Virus record (IMG/VR): IMGVR_UViG_3300042509_001825
Span: 1-41,603 of that record
Strand: one strand, 5' to 3'
From: a virus
DNA length: 41,603 bases
The notes beneath the pieces were generated by a model. That model searched no databases. It was not told the DNA's origin and worked only from the letters and a program-made list of their open reading frames with translations. The translations under genes were made by a program, and so were the position numbers. The stretch's first letter is position 1. Every line of letters starts with the position of its first letter. Positions 21,054-30,115 of the stretch are shown here, one piece after another.

Positions 21054-23492
21054 TCAGTCGGCCTCATAGGTGCGTGCGTCGTACGCGACCAATGCTAGGG
21101 AGACCCTCCCCGCCGAATCAGGTCGAAGCGATGTCAACGTGTACAGCCCTGCCGCCTCCATCTCGTCGCCGGTGAGCCCGACCGCGAACGCATACCGGCT
21201 GCCGCACTGGCGCACGTCGTCGGCCAGGTAGAGGCCGCCCGGCACAGAGGCCAGCCGGATCTGCTCGCCAGCCGGGTAGCAGACCACCGGCGCCCCGAGG
21301 CTCTGGCCCTGCAGCCCGGTGAACTGGATTCGCCCGGAGGTCTGCCCGCCCCACTCGACCGGCTCGCTCACCGTGATCAGGTCGCCGCTGATCGCCAGCA
21401 CCTCGCCGGCCTGCAGCCCGTCGCCGCCGAAGTCGGCAGGATCGACCCAGCGCACCAGGGCACCCAGACCCAGGGCCGAAGCATCGGCGAGCGCGGTGTC
21501 GTTGATGGCCACCCGCTGATACAGCAGGCGCCGGGCTTCCATGTTTGCGCGGTTCAGGGCCTGGGCTTCCGTGGCGCAGCCGGCCAGCTGGATCTTCAGC
21601 GGGTTCGCGCTCACGCCGGCCACCACCGCGCCGGTGCTGATGTTCAGCCGGATGTATGCCTTCTTTGCCTGCGTCGCCTCGTCGATGTACTCCACCTCGA
21701 CGCCATCGTTCGACGCTGGAAGGTGCGCCGCGTAGCTGGTCGCCGACTCGCCGCCGGCGGCCAGGTTGCGGTAGTCGAACTGCATCTCATGGACGGGCCG
21801 GGCCTGGTCGCGCGTGACGGTCCACTGCTGCCCGTCGCGCCACACCACGCACCGCGCGACGTTCGCCGCGGTCTGCAGCCGCTCGCCGAGGCTGGTGTCG
21901 GCATCGTCTAGGCTGGCATCGAAGCGCAGCAGCGGGGAGTCCTCACCGAACTCGGCATTGATCGCCGCGAGGGTGTCCGTGTCCAGCTCGGCCAGGTCGT
22001 TGCCGGCCAGCGTCCAGATATGCGCCATCGCGCGGGCGAAGTTGCGCGAGGGGCTGAGGGTGTCGGTCGTCAGCGTGCGGACGTGGCGCAGCCAGCGCAG
22101 GTTGAACTTCCGATCGGAGAAGCCCGTCGCCTCGGTCGTCGCCTTCGTCGTCACCCGGATGACCGTCACCCCGGGCAGGGCCTTGGTCGGGTAGTAGCGG
22201 ACGGCGTAGACCTCTTCCAGCTTCGCCACGTCGGCGCCCTGGGTGCCGATCTGGTTCGTGGTGCGCGTGAACTGGATTCGGTATCGGCCGTTCCCTGCTG
22301 CCGGCGTCACTTCGGTCGTGTAGAAACGCTGGTCGAAGGTGTCGGCCGTGAAGGTGAAGTCGTCGTCCTCTCGCGTGCCGCCGATCTCGACCCCGGCGCC
22401 GTCGATCTTCCACCACTCGGCGCGGATCGTGACGGCGCCCTTGAGGCCGCGCAGGAACACGGTGTTCCATCGGATGCGGTCGCCAGCGAGGGGCAGCGTG
22501 AACGGGCCCTCGGTGATCGGTGCGGTGCCGTCCGGGGTGATCGTGAAGGCGATGCCAGGGGCCGTGACACTGGAGCCCCACGGGGGCACACCGGAGAACG
22601 TGAAGGTGCAGTCGGCGCCGCTCACCAGGAAGCTGGCGACCGTGCACACTTGGTTGAACGGCACCGGGCCGGGCAGCGTGAACACCACCCGGGCGGTGCC
22701 GGACGGGACGAGGCTCTTCAGTTGTGCGAGGCTCGGGGCGTCGGGGATGCGCGCGGTGAAGGTCGTCGCTGCCGCCACGCCGACGAACTCGCCGGTTGCC
22801 GTCACCACCGCGAACGGGGTCGGGTACTCGAGCTCCTGGCCGTTCACGTCGTCGCTGGCGAACGTCTCCAGCACATCGAGCAGCGTCGTCGTGCTGCTCT
22901 CCGGGTAGCCGGCCGAGGGCGCGGGCTCAAAGACCTCGAAGCTCGCCCCGCCGATGTCGCTGATCGGCGTCTCGGAGTACCGCACGTCGGTGATCGTGCC
23001 CTTGCCGCGGCTGATGCACAGCCACTCGGTCACGTACTTGACCTGATCGATGTACTCGACGGTGCTCGGCTGGATCAGGTCCGGCCACACCCGGCGCAGG
23101 CCGTACACGTCGGGGATCGCCTGGTACGCGCGGGCCACGTTCGCCTGCCCGGTGAGGCGGTTGTTCGGGCTGTCCTTGCCCGCCGCAGCCGTTGCCGGGA
23201 TCTTCGGCATCAGTGCCACCGCCAGCGCAGCGGAGCCGGCCACGATCGCGACGATCGTCCAGAACCCGATCTCGCCCGGCCTGCGGACCACCGTCACCAT
23301 GTCCAGGGCCGAGGGTGGCGCCAGCATGCGCGGGTCGGTCGCCGGGTCGATCGGCTGGCCGTTCCATCGCACCTCGGCATCGCCGCCCCACTTCAGGTGC
23401 TGCTCGATGTTGGCCTGCACCGTGAGGGCGTAGTCCCAGGGGTGGCGGTGTGCACCGGTGGCGCCGGCCGGGTCGTTCAGGATGGTCAGCAT
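21054..23492 (-). CDS. Tail tip / host specificity protein (J/TipJ-like)
   Basis: 812 residues. The N-terminus MLTILNDPAGATGAHRHPWD is followed by a hydrophobic helix (GFWTIVAIVAGSAALAVALM, about 75-95), which is usual in TipJ-type tail tips. Then follow NRLTGQANVARAYQAIPDVY (a well-conserved block) and many beta domains including fibronectin-like regions. Homologues form the central tail fibre or baseplate hub and decide receptor specificity. The gene overlaps the NlpC/P60 gene by 7 bases and abuts the SGNH tail gene. A copy of the 11-base late motif lies within its last codons (21092-21102). Confidence 0.88.
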   Translation of the reverse strand: MLTILNDPAGATGAHRHPWDYALTVQANIEQHLKWGGDAEVRWNGQPIDPATDPRMLAPPSALDMVTVVRRPGEIGFWTIVAIVAGSAALAVALMPKIPATAAAGKDSPNNRLTGQANVARAYQAIPDVYGLRRVWPDLIQPSTVEYIDQVKYVTEWLCISRGKGTITDVRYSETPISDIGGASFEVFEPAPSAGYPESSTTTLLDVLETFASDDVNGQELEYPTPFAVVTATGEFVGVAAATTFTARIPDAPSLAQLKSLVPSGTARVVFTLPGPVPFNQVCTVASFLVSGADCTFTFSGVPPWGSSVTAPGIAFTITPDGTAPITEGPFTLPLAGDRIRWNTVFLRGLKGAVTIRAEWWKIDGAGVEIGGTREDDDFTFTADTFDQRFYTTEVTPAAGNGRYRIQFTRTTNQIGTQGADVAKLEEVYAVRYYPTKALPGVTVIRVTTKATTEATGFSDRKFNLRWLRHVRTLTTDTLSPSRNFARAMAHIWTLAGNDLAELDTDTLAAINAEFGEDSPLLRFDASLDDADTSLGERLQTAANVARCVVWRDGQQWTVTRDQARPVHEMQFDYRNLAAGGESATSYAAHLPASNDGVEVEYIDEATQAKKAYIRLNISTGAVVAGVSANPLKIQLAGCATEAQALNRANMEARRLLYQRVAINDTALADASALGLGALVRWVDPADFGGDGLQAGEVLAISGDLITVSEPVEWGGQTSGRIQFTGLQGQSLGAPVVCYPAGEQIRLASVPGGLYLADDVRQCGSRYAFAVGLTGDEMEAAGLYTLTSLRPDSAGRVSLALVAYDARTYEAD
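21092..21102 (-). promoter_or_regulatory. Late motif copy upstream of the SGNH tail gene
   Basis: Coding-strand CTCCCTAGCAT, inside the 3' end of the tail-tip gene (codes for SLA) and 39 bases before the SGNH-gene start at 21053. Being coding, it may be fortuitous, but it is in the same orientation as the intergenic copies. As a -10 element it would give a leader of about 30 bases. Confidence 0.45.
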
Positions 23493-23917
23493 TGGGGTTC
23501 GCGCCGGTAGTGCCGCACGTCATCGAAGATCGCCCGGATCGCCCGCCCGCGCGTGATGCGCACGCTGCCCGGCTGGTCGACCTTGCCCTGGCAGTGCAGC
23601 AGGCGGTCGCCGGCCAGCACGATCCCGCAATGGGTCGGGGCGCCGTCGATCCAGCCCATGAACGCCACCGCGCCGGGCTCTGGCTCGCATCGCTGCCAGC
23701 CGGCACCGGCGCCGCAGTCCAGCCAGCCGGCCGTCGTGCTGTCGTGCGAGCCGCTCGGGTCGGGCGTGAGGGTGATGTCCAGGCCCAGGACGTGCCGATG
23801 CCAGAGGATGAGAAGTCCGAAGCAGTCCAGTCCGGTCCACTCTGCCTGCCACCGCGCCCACGGGATACCCACGGCGCGGGCTGCGAACTGGTCAGGGGTC
23901 AGGGTTGCTGTCGTCAC
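23486..23917 (-). CDS. NlpC/P60-family tail peptidase
   Basis: 143 residues from the GTG at 23917. Catalytic triad positions are visible: Cys32 in TGLDCFGLLILWH, His96 in APTHCGIVL and His108 in RLLHCQGKV, the NlpC/P60 Cys-His-polar arrangement. The family cuts peptidoglycan stem peptides; as a tail protein it helps DNA entry and assembles with the tip (lambda K-like). No Shine-Dalgarno of the usual form precedes the GTG; the 11-base late motif ends 8 bases before it. Confidence 0.88.
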   Translation of the reverse strand: MTTATLTPDQFAARAVGIPWARWQAEWTGLDCFGLLILWHRHVLGLDITLTPDPSGSHDSTTAGWLDCGAGAGWQRCEPEPGAVAFMGWIDGAPTHCGIVLAGDRLLHCQGKVDQPGSVRITRGRAIRAIFDDVRHYRREPQC

Positions 23918-23925
23918 CCGCCCCG

Positions 23926-23936
23926 ATGGTAGGGAG
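23926..23936 (-). promoter_or_regulatory. Late motif copy 8 bases before the NlpC/P60 start
   Basis: Coding-strand CTCCCTACCAT in the 21-base gap between the DUF1833 stop and the NlpC/P60 GTG. Exactly 8 bases separate it from the start codon, as at 31313 and 37802. TACCAT read as a -10 box would place the transcription start at or next to the start codon. No -35 consensus is seen. Confidence 0.6.
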
Positions 23937-23938
23937 GC

Positions 23939-24424
23939 TCAGCCGATCAGCTCGAGCCCCGTGAACACATCCGGGAGGTACACCGGCGCCACTGCCCGGC
24001 GCATCGGGTTGGAGTCGGTGGCCACCACTTGCACGGCGTCGGGGGTGAAGGTGATCCCCGCCGACTCGCTCACGAACAGGCGCCACGTCACGGCCGGCGT
24101 CGTCAGGTCGTCGAGGTAGACCGAGAACGTGCAGCGGATTGGATCGCGCGACCCAGCGGCGCGGATCAGGGCGAGCTGCCGCTTGAACTCCATGCCGACC
24201 ACGGCGCGCGGGAAGGCGAGCTGCAGCCTGGCGGTGGCGTCGCCGGTCTGGTCCGGCGGTTTGATGGTCATCGGCGCCGGCGTGTGCACGAAGCCGCCGA
24301 GGGTGACGGGTGCGAACTGGTCGGCCACCAGGCGGAACGGGCCGGTCATCGCCGGGTTCTCGAAGACGACCGCGCGGTACTCGGGCAGCGGGCTCTTCGT
24401 GGACCAGAACTGGCGCCGGTCCAT
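23939..24424 (-). CDS. DUF1833-type minor tail protein
   Basis: 161 residues starting MDRRQFWSTKSPLPEYRAVV. It matches the DUF1833 pattern: AVVFENPAMTGPFRLVADQF, then PVTLGGFVHTPAPMTIKPPD, LQLAFPRAVVGMEFKRQLAL and RCTFSVYLDDLTTPAVTW. Members lie between the distal tail and NlpC/P60 genes in lambdoid siphophages and are minor tail tip components (lambda L-like position). The order here supports that role. Confidence 0.8.
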   Translation of the reverse strand: MDRRQFWSTKSPLPEYRAVVFENPAMTGPFRLVADQFAPVTLGGFVHTPAPMTIKPPDQTGDATARLQLAFPRAVVGMEFKRQLALIRAAGSRDPIRCTFSVYLDDLTTPAVTWRLFVSESAGITFTPDAVQVVATDSNPMRRAVAPVYLPDVFTGLELIG

Positions 24425-24427
24425 CGC

Positions 24428-24829
24428 TCAGCCCCCGGGCACGGTGAACAGCACGCGGTGAGGCTGCGCCGGCGCGCGCGCGTTGCCCTGCGCATCGAGC
24501 AGGAAGAACCTGCCGAGGTCGGCCATCGCTTCGGCCACCTCGGGCCGGTCGGCGGCGATCTGCTCGGCGCGCTGCCGGAGGTCAATGGGCGTCGTCAGGT
24601 TCGCGTGCAGGTACTCGCGCCCATCGTCGTCGGTGAGCGCGGCCATGATGGGCTGGCCGTCGGCGTCCTGCTCGCCGGTGGGCTTGTGGACCGGCCCGAT
24701 CACATCCCAGACCCCGCCACCGGTCGCGGTGATCGTGCCCTCTGTGTCGGCCAGCGCACCCAGGGCCACGCCGAGGGCGATCATGGTCGGCCAGTCGGGT
24801 GCGATGCAGCGGAGGTAGTAGGTCTGCAT
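24428..24829 (-). CDS. Hypothetical minor tail-region protein
   Basis: 133 residues: MQTYYLRCIAPDWPTMIALG, VALGALADTEGTITATGGGV, a middle rich in Asp/Glu, and DRPEVAEAMADLGRFFLLDA. No family is recognised. Its place between the distal-tail-like gene and the DUF1833 gene indicates a structural or assembly role at the tail tip. It is separated by 2-3 bases from both neighbours. Confidence 0.7.
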   Translation of the reverse strand: MQTYYLRCIAPDWPTMIALGVALGALADTEGTITATGGGVWDVIGPVHKPTGEQDADGQPIMAALTDDDGREYLHANLTTPIDLRQRAEQIAADRPEVAEAMADLGRFFLLDAQGNARAPAQPHRVLFTVPGG

Positions 24830-24831
24830 GG

Positions 24832-26616
24832 TCAGGCGCTCAGGGCTTGAATCGTTGCGTTGTCGGCTGCTGCGGCGGATGGGACGTAGAGCAGGCGCTG
24901 GACGTGGCCGTTCAGGAATGAGCCGTTCAACTGACTGCCGATGTTCAGTGCGGACATCGTGGCGAGCGTGTGCGTGCCGTTGGTGGCGACTGTGCCGCCG
25001 TTGAGGGCGATCGCGAGGTCATTGGCCGCGTAGCGATACGCGATGTTGTTGCGGCCGGCCACGTGCTGGTTCGCGGTGGTCGGGGTGAAAAGCAGGCCCG
25101 CTGCCGCCGTGTTGCGCAGGGTCACCGCGCGAAGGTTCGGCGTCTGCTCAAGGATGACGCCGAGACGGTTGTTCGCCGTACCGTCGTTGAACGAAAGCGC
25201 CGCCTGTGCCGTCCCGCTCGCCACCGCCCCCCGCCACACCTCGACATCGAACACGCCCTCATCCTGCCGGTAGAAGTTGGTGAAGGCTGCGCCCGAGATG
25301 GTTGCCACGTCGGCGGCGCGGGTGGCCTGGGCGGTTGTCGTGTAAATGTACGAACTCGGGGCGCCTGCGACCTCGATCTGCACGCATGCAAATTGGACGC
25401 CCGTAGTCCCGTCGGCGGTGTAGGACCCATTGCCTGCAGCGTCGCGGATCTGCATGCCAGCACTGACAGAGGTCCGCTGCGGCGTCTGTTGTGTGAAGCG
25501 GGCGACCCAGGTCACCTCCCACATGCCCTGCGCGTTGAGCACAGCTGTAGGCGCCACGATGTTGGACCAGCCGGTTTGCAAGACCGCCGACGTGAAAGCC
25601 CCGGTTGTCGGGTTGAAGTTGACGGTCGCAAACAGGTTCGACGATCCGCTGATGTTGGCATCCCATACCAGCGTGAGCACATAACCCGCCGCGCCAATGG
25701 CGGCAAACCTGCCCCGCAGCGCGTAATCAGTAGCCACGCCGGCGGCTGTCGCGTTGGGGATGCCGATGTAAGACCGGGCGGGGAAGGACGCCGGCCCTGC
25801 AGGGGGGACCATTCGATGCGCTGGTAGCAAGTCCGGCCCCAATGCCGGCCCGGCGTCCAGCGTGATGACCAGCGCGCCTGACCTGCTGCGATTGGCGAAC
25901 AGGTTTGTCCTCTGCTCCTCTATCAGCAACCCCCGACACACCAGCGACACCGGGTCGAAGTCGATCCGATGCTCGCCGCTCGCCGCCGTGCGCAACACCC
26001 CCGCGCTGTCGAAGTACGTCGCCGCGCTCGCCCGGGTGAAGGTGATGAGGCTGGCGAACGGCACAGTCGGCAGGAACGCGCCGGCGCGGTAATCCTGCGT
26101 CGTGAAGTCCAGCGCCAGGGTCGGGCCGACGTAGGTCGGCACTGCCGCCGGGTCGGGCATCTCGGGAAGCGCGATGTCCAGCCATTCGGCCCATCCGTCC
26201 CAGTCGGGCAGGCCGATGATCGTCTCGGCTGCGGCGAGGTACTCCGCAGGGACTACCTGCGCGCGGGCCATCAGCCGGGCGGTGTAGGTGATCGACCCGC
26301 CGCTCTCCGTGGTGTCGAGTAGGCCGTCGGGCAGGAAGCGGCACACATGGTCGACGGTGCCGAACTCGGTGCGGATCGGCAGCGTGAACTCCTGCATGCC
26401 GCGCTGGGTGACGGTCAGGAACCAGAGCTGAAACCGCACGGCGTCGGCGGTGCGGAAGCGGAACTGGACATCCCAGAACACCGGGGTATCCGTGCCCACC
26501 CGCTGCACGTAGGCGAAGCCGCGCCGGGGCTCGGCGAGGCGGAAGGTCGCCGGCTGGGTGCGGGACTTGCTGGCCTGGACGATCGTGCGCAGGGAGAAGG
26601 GAAAGGCTGCGGGCAT
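24832..26616 (-). CDS. Distal tail-type protein with C-terminal carbohydrate-binding-like domain
   Basis: 594 residues from the ATG at 26616; an ATG at 26625 behind GGAGGG would add three residues. Residues about 1-165 look like a distal-tail protein (FPFSLRTIVQASKSRTQPAT, PVFWDVQFRFRTADAVRFQL, QEFTLPIRTEFGT). The remainder is beta-rich, with TFTRASAATYFDSAGVLRTA, GLLIEEQRTNLFANRSRSG and GVFDVEVWRGAVAS, a pattern seen in phage spike/fibre proteins with concanavalin-like lectin folds. A sugar-binding tail base would fit adsorption. The start lies 7 bases after a variant of the late motif. Confidence 0.78.
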   Translation of the reverse strand: MPAAFPFSLRTIVQASKSRTQPATFRLAEPRRGFAYVQRVGTDTPVFWDVQFRFRTADAVRFQLWFLTVTQRGMQEFTLPIRTEFGTVDHVCRFLPDGLLDTTESGGSITYTARLMARAQVVPAEYLAAAETIIGLPDWDGWAEWLDIALPEMPDPAAVPTYVGPTLALDFTTQDYRAGAFLPTVPFASLITFTRASAATYFDSAGVLRTAASGEHRIDFDPVSLVCRGLLIEEQRTNLFANRSRSGALVITLDAGPALGPDLLPAHRMVPPAGPASFPARSYIGIPNATAAGVATDYALRGRFAAIGAAGYVLTLVWDANISGSSNLFATVNFNPTTGAFTSAVLQTGWSNIVAPTAVLNAQGMWEVTWVARFTQQTPQRTSVSAGMQIRDAAGNGSYTADGTTGVQFACVQIEVAGAPSSYIYTTTAQATRAADVATISGAAFTNFYRQDEGVFDVEVWRGAVASGTAQAALSFNDGTANNRLGVILEQTPNLRAVTLRNTAAAGLLFTPTTANQHVAGRNNIAYRYAANDLAIALNGGTVATNGTHTLATMSALNIGSQLNGSFLNGHVQRLLYVPSAAAADNATIQALSA

Positions 26617-26623
26617 GAGGTGC

Positions 26624-26649
26624 ATGTTAGGGACAGCCCTCCCTAGCAT
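26624..26649. promoter_or_regulatory. Divergent pair of late motifs
   Basis: Two copies face away from each other. The minus-strand variant GTCCCTAACAT (26634-26624) stands 7 bases before the tail-gene start at 26616. The plus-strand exact copy CTCCCTAGCAT (26639-26649) points to the HNH gene. Together they form an imperfect inverted repeat, CATGYTAGGGA and TCCCTAGCATG around CAGCCC. The arrangement suggests the HNH gene carries or captured its own copy of the phage late signal. Bases 26650-26707 hold no gene and form its leader. Confidence 0.6.
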
Positions 26650-26707
26650 GCGGTAGGCGGATAGGGATGCAACCCGAAGAGCCTTCAGCAAGCCTGCCGC
26701 CTTCGTC

Positions 26708-27256
26708 GTGCTGACCAAGGGGCTGACCTTGAAACCTGAACTCACCGCCGCGCGCCTGCGCGAGCTACTACGTTACGACCCTGAAGCCGGCACCTTCACC
26801 CGCCGCGTGAGCGTCTCCGGTAGGAGTGGAAGAACATGCCAGCAAGCCGGGGAGCCGCTTGCCCCCAAGCTTCGATCGGACGGATACCTGCGCGCCACCA
26901 TCGACGGCAAGGCATACATGCTGCATCGGTTGGCGTGGCTGTACATGACAGGCGAGTGGCCTCGTACCGAGATCGACCACTTAGACGGCAACCGCAGCCG
27001 TAACGCCATCACCAATCTGCGTGAAGCAACCCGCACCGAGAACAACCAGAACAGACACTTCGCACGCCGCGACAGTTCGTCGCGCATGCTCGGAGCTTTC
27101 CGGGTTGAGAGGAAAGGCCGCGTCGTTTGGCGGTCAGGCATACGCGTTGACGGTCGAATCAAGCACCTGGGGTACTTTGTAACGCCGGGAGAGGCACACG
27201 ATGCCTACCGCGCCGCAAAGCGCATCCACCACCCCACGAGCAATCTCGCTGGCTAA
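26708..27256 (+). CDS. HNH homing endonuclease with AP2-like C-terminus
   Basis: 182 residues from the GTG at 26708; a TTG at 26729 behind AAGGGG is the alternative start. LRELLRYDPEAGTFTRRV is the usual N-terminal unit. The HNH core is YMLHRLAWLYMTGEWPRTE followed by IDHLDGNRSRNAITNLREAT (His and Asp-His, then Asn-rich), and ENNQNRHFARRDSSSRM. The C-terminus (FRVERKGRVVWRSGIRVDGR, KHLGYFVTPGEAHDAYRAAK) is an AP2-like DNA-binding unit. It is a free-standing homing endonuclease, on the strand opposite to all flanking tail genes, with its stop overlapping the tape-measure stop by 2 bases. Confidence 0.9.
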   Translation: MLTKGLTLKPELTAARLRELLRYDPEAGTFTRRVSVSGRSGRTCQQAGEPLAPKLRSDGYLRATIDGKAYMLHRLAWLYMTGEWPRTEIDHLDGNRSRNAITNLREATRTENNQNRHFARRDSSSRMLGAFRVERKGRVVWRSGIRVDGRIKHLGYFVTPGEAHDAYRAAKRIHHPTSNLAG

Positions 27257-29565
27257 AGGGTGCCGCGCACGTTCGTGCTTCCCCTCATGGCCGACCAGAA
27301 CGGGCCTTCGTTCTCTCGTACTTGGCGAGACATCTCGGCAATGGTCAGTCGCATGGTGTTGCTCTGCTGGTCCCAGCTCTGCGACTGGACAGCGACCGGC
27401 TGCCCCATGTTCTGAATGATCACGGTCGGGGCATTGCCGGACCCGCCGACCTGATCGGCCGGGATTACCTTGCCGGCCTGCGTCGGCATGAGGTACTGGC
27501 TGCCGTTGGAGCCCATGAACATCTCGGGGGCGCCGCCCTCGTTGACGCGGTACAGGCTGCCGGCGCTGACCGGGCCGCCGTACTGCCGGCCGCCGCCGTA
27601 GCTGACGCTGCTGATCGTGGACAGCAGGCTGCTGCCGGCCGCGAACACTGCCGCGTAGTTCGCGAGCTTCTGAGGCAGCGTGATCGCGGTCGGGTCGTCC
27701 AAGGCCTTCAGCGCGGCGCTGTAGAGCGCGACCGTGCCGCTGGCGATGGCGAAGCCTTTGGCGAGGGCGAACATCGCCCGGTAGGTGCCCGACATCTCGT
27801 CGCCGTGCTGCTTCGCCATGTCGGCCGCCGCGCCGAAGAATGACCCCACGCTGCTCAGCATGACCTGCTGCATGTCCGACTCGGACTGGACGCGCTGCTG
27901 CGCGATCTGCAGCAGTTCGTTCTGCAGGGTCTGTGCGTTGGCCAGCACGGTCGCGTCGTACTCGGCCTGGGTCAGCAGCTCGGCCTCACGCTGCCGGGCC
28001 AGTTCCTCGGCGCGGCGCGCGTAGTAGAAGGCCACCGCCGCGGCCGGATCGTTCTGGCCGCCCACGATGTCAGCCTGCGCACCCTCGCGCGCGCGGCTGC
28101 TCTCCATCGCATGCCGCTCCTGGTCGGCCGCCAGCTTGGCGCGGGCCTGTTCCTCTGCGCGGTCGAGCGCGAGCTGGTTGCCCTCGGCCCAGCGCTCGAG
28201 GCGCTTGGCGAAGGATTCCTCCATGTCTGCGATGTACTGCGTGTCCTTCAGCGGCTCGGGGCCATGCAGCTCTCCCGGCTTCTTGGCCCGGCCGCCGCTG
28301 CCCGCTGTGCCGGTGCCGGTGGCCGCAGGCGGCCGGAGCGTTGACGTGCGCGCCGGGGTGAAGCCGCGGTCCTCAATGCCGCGCATTGCGTCGTTCGTGG
28401 CCCACGTTTCGCGCATCGCCTGCCCGGCCAGCTTGCCGCGGCCCAGCGTGCGGGCGTCGGCCGCGTCCAGTTCGGCGCGGCGCTGTGCTGCATCTGCCCG
28501 CATGGCCTCGCCGATGGCCCGCGCCTGGGCGAAGTCGCCATTCATCACGGCCCGGACCTGTGCCCCGATGCCGCCGATCTCCGAGCCGATGCCGCGGAAC
28601 ACGAACGCGACATTGCGCCCGAGCACGCTGAGCGTCTGCCACACCACGTCGGCAGCGTCGATCAGGTAGGACAGGGCCACGCGGGAGCCGTCGGCCCATG
28701 ACCTGACCGCATCGTTTCTGCCGAGCGTGCCGGCCTCGCGGTTCGCGGCCATGAACTGCTGAGCCACGCCGTCCAGCGATTCGCCCAGGCCCGTTGCGAT
28801 GCCGGTGAGCGCGGCGCTCGTCCCGCTGAGCTTGTCGAACTCGAGGATGGCCAGCGCGGCCGCATCGCGCGCCACGACCATGGCGGACTCGATGGTCTGC
28901 GGGAACTTCTTGAAGTCGGCGTCAATGCGCTCGGCGGCCTGGGTGAGTGCGTTCGTCACCACGTCGGCTGTCAGCTTGCCCTCTTCGCCGAGCTGCTTCA
29001 GCGCGCCGACCGGGACGCCGATGCCGTCGGCCAGTTGCCGCATGAGGTAAGGCGCTGTCTCCAGCAGCGACCGCAGTTCGTCGCCGGCCAGCTTGCCAGA
29101 GCCCAGCGCCTGGCCGAACTGCAGCATGGCTGCCTTCGCCTCCACCGCACTGGCGCCGCTCACCTTGATGGCCTTGGCGAGCAGCTCGGTAACCTTCAGC
29201 GTGTCGTCCTGCGACCCGCCCATCTGCAGGATCGACTGGTTCAGGCGGTTGAAAACCTCGATGTTCCCGGCCAGGCTGCTCTGCGTGCTGCGGCTGACCT
29301 TCACCAGCGCATCGAAGGCGGCAGCGCCCGCCTCGACACTGCCGGCGGCCACCTCGACGCGGGCGGACAGCAGGCGGAACTCGTCGGCGAGCTTGGCCAG
29401 GCGCAGGGCGACCATGCCGGCGGCGAGGGCCGCCACGGCCGCGGCCACGATGCTGAATTTGCCGGCCACAGAGGACAGCTCGCGGTCTACCTTGCGGCTG
29501 TCGTCGATCAGCTTGCCGGTGTCGAGCCCGACCTCGTAGTAGATCCCACCGACCTGCTCAGCCAC
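27253..29565 (-). CDS. Tape measure protein
   Basis: 770 residues. The N-terminal 250 residues match the tape-measure N-terminal family: YYEVGLDTGKLIDDSRKVDR, LLSARVEVAAGSVEAGAAAF, QSILQMGGSQDDTLKVTELL, LLETAPYLMRQLADGIGVPV. Two hydrophobic segments lie near 35-55 and 600-640, and the middle is a long Ala/Arg/Glu helix. The protein sets tail length and is probably ejected with DNA. By the usual ratio of about 0.15 nm per residue, a tail somewhat above 100 nm is expected; that is inference. The C-terminus includes GGGRQYGGPVSAGSLYRVNE. It overlaps the chaperone gene by 8 bases. Confidence 0.93.
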   Translation of the reverse strand: MAEQVGGIYYEVGLDTGKLIDDSRKVDRELSSVAGKFSIVAAAVAALAAGMVALRLAKLADEFRLLSARVEVAAGSVEAGAAAFDALVKVSRSTQSSLAGNIEVFNRLNQSILQMGGSQDDTLKVTELLAKAIKVSGASAVEAKAAMLQFGQALGSGKLAGDELRSLLETAPYLMRQLADGIGVPVGALKQLGEEGKLTADVVTNALTQAAERIDADFKKFPQTIESAMVVARDAAALAILEFDKLSGTSAALTGIATGLGESLDGVAQQFMAANREAGTLGRNDAVRSWADGSRVALSYLIDAADVVWQTLSVLGRNVAFVFRGIGSEIGGIGAQVRAVMNGDFAQARAIGEAMRADAAQRRAELDAADARTLGRGKLAGQAMRETWATNDAMRGIEDRGFTPARTSTLRPPAATGTGTAGSGGRAKKPGELHGPEPLKDTQYIADMEESFAKRLERWAEGNQLALDRAEEQARAKLAADQERHAMESSRAREGAQADIVGGQNDPAAAVAFYYARRAEELARQREAELLTQAEYDATVLANAQTLQNELLQIAQQRVQSESDMQQVMLSSVGSFFGAAADMAKQHGDEMSGTYRAMFALAKGFAIASGTVALYSAALKALDDPTAITLPQKLANYAAVFAAGSSLLSTISSVSYGGGRQYGGPVSAGSLYRVNEGGAPEMFMGSNGSQYLMPTQAGKVIPADQVGGSGNAPTVIIQNMGQPVAVQSQSWDQQSNTMRLTIAEMSRQVRENEGPFWSAMRGSTNVRGTL

Positions 29566-30106
29566 GGCGTGCCTCCAGCTCGTCGGCCCGCTTCATCGCC
29601 GCCTCGTACTCCTCGCGCGTGGGCACCTGCCGCGCCTTCTTGCTGGGGAATTTCATCTCGAACATGGTCTGAAACTCCGTCATCGAGAGGGCCTCGGCGT
29701 CGGCGCGCGAGAGGCCCAGGTGCACGCAGGCGGCGGCGACGTACTCCGCGGCCTTGAACTCCGCGCTGAACTCACCGTCACCGGGCTGGCCCGGCCTGGC
29801 GGTGCCCACGATGCCGTGCTGCATGAGGTGCCGGGCCAGGATCACCTGCTCGACGTCGGGCATCGCGCCCGCGTGGTGCCCCGCCTCGTCGCGCCAGCCG
29901 ATCAGTGCGGCCGGGTCATCCTGATCGCAAAGACCAGCCAGGACATAGGTCGCCGCCTGCGCGGCGTGGGGACCGTGCAGAGCCGCGAACAGCTCCACGA
30001 TCTCATGCGGGGCCCCGAGCGCGGCGATGCGGCCGAGGGACGGGGTAAAGGTCCACTCCGTGCCCTCGGCCGTTATCGCGCGAACGAACCCGCATTCGAC
30101 CAGCAC
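29558..30106 (-). CDS. Tail assembly chaperone-like protein
   Basis: 182 residues placed directly before the tape measure gene. LVECGFVRAITAEGTEWTFT, PSLGRIAALGAPHEIVELFA and a C-terminal DAEALSMTEFQTMFEMKFPS resemble the DUF6246-type chaperone proteins that sit in the lambda G/T position. I looked for a slippery sequence and a second overlapping frame and found none; a single-protein chaperone is therefore likely. The protein would bind the tape measure during tail tube assembly and be absent from the virion. Confidence 0.75.
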   Translation of the reverse strand: MLVECGFVRAITAEGTEWTFTPSLGRIAALGAPHEIVELFAALHGPHAAQAATYVLAGLCDQDDPAALIGWRDEAGHHAGAMPDVEQVILARHLMQHGIVGTARPGQPGDGEFSAEFKAAEYVAAACVHLGLSRADAEALSMTEFQTMFEMKFPSKKARQVPTREEYEAAMKRADELEARRG

Positions 30107-30115
30107 GGGCTCACA

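Noticed and set aside
21092-21102. Treating the motif copies within coding sequence as certain promoters
   Set aside because: The copies at 21092 and 34581 encode ordinary residues (SLA) and could be chance, so they are listed with lower confidence than the intergenic copies.
29558-30110. Programmed frameshift producing a longer tail chaperone
   Set aside because: No slippery heptamer or second overlapping open frame was seen between the chaperone and tape-measure genes.
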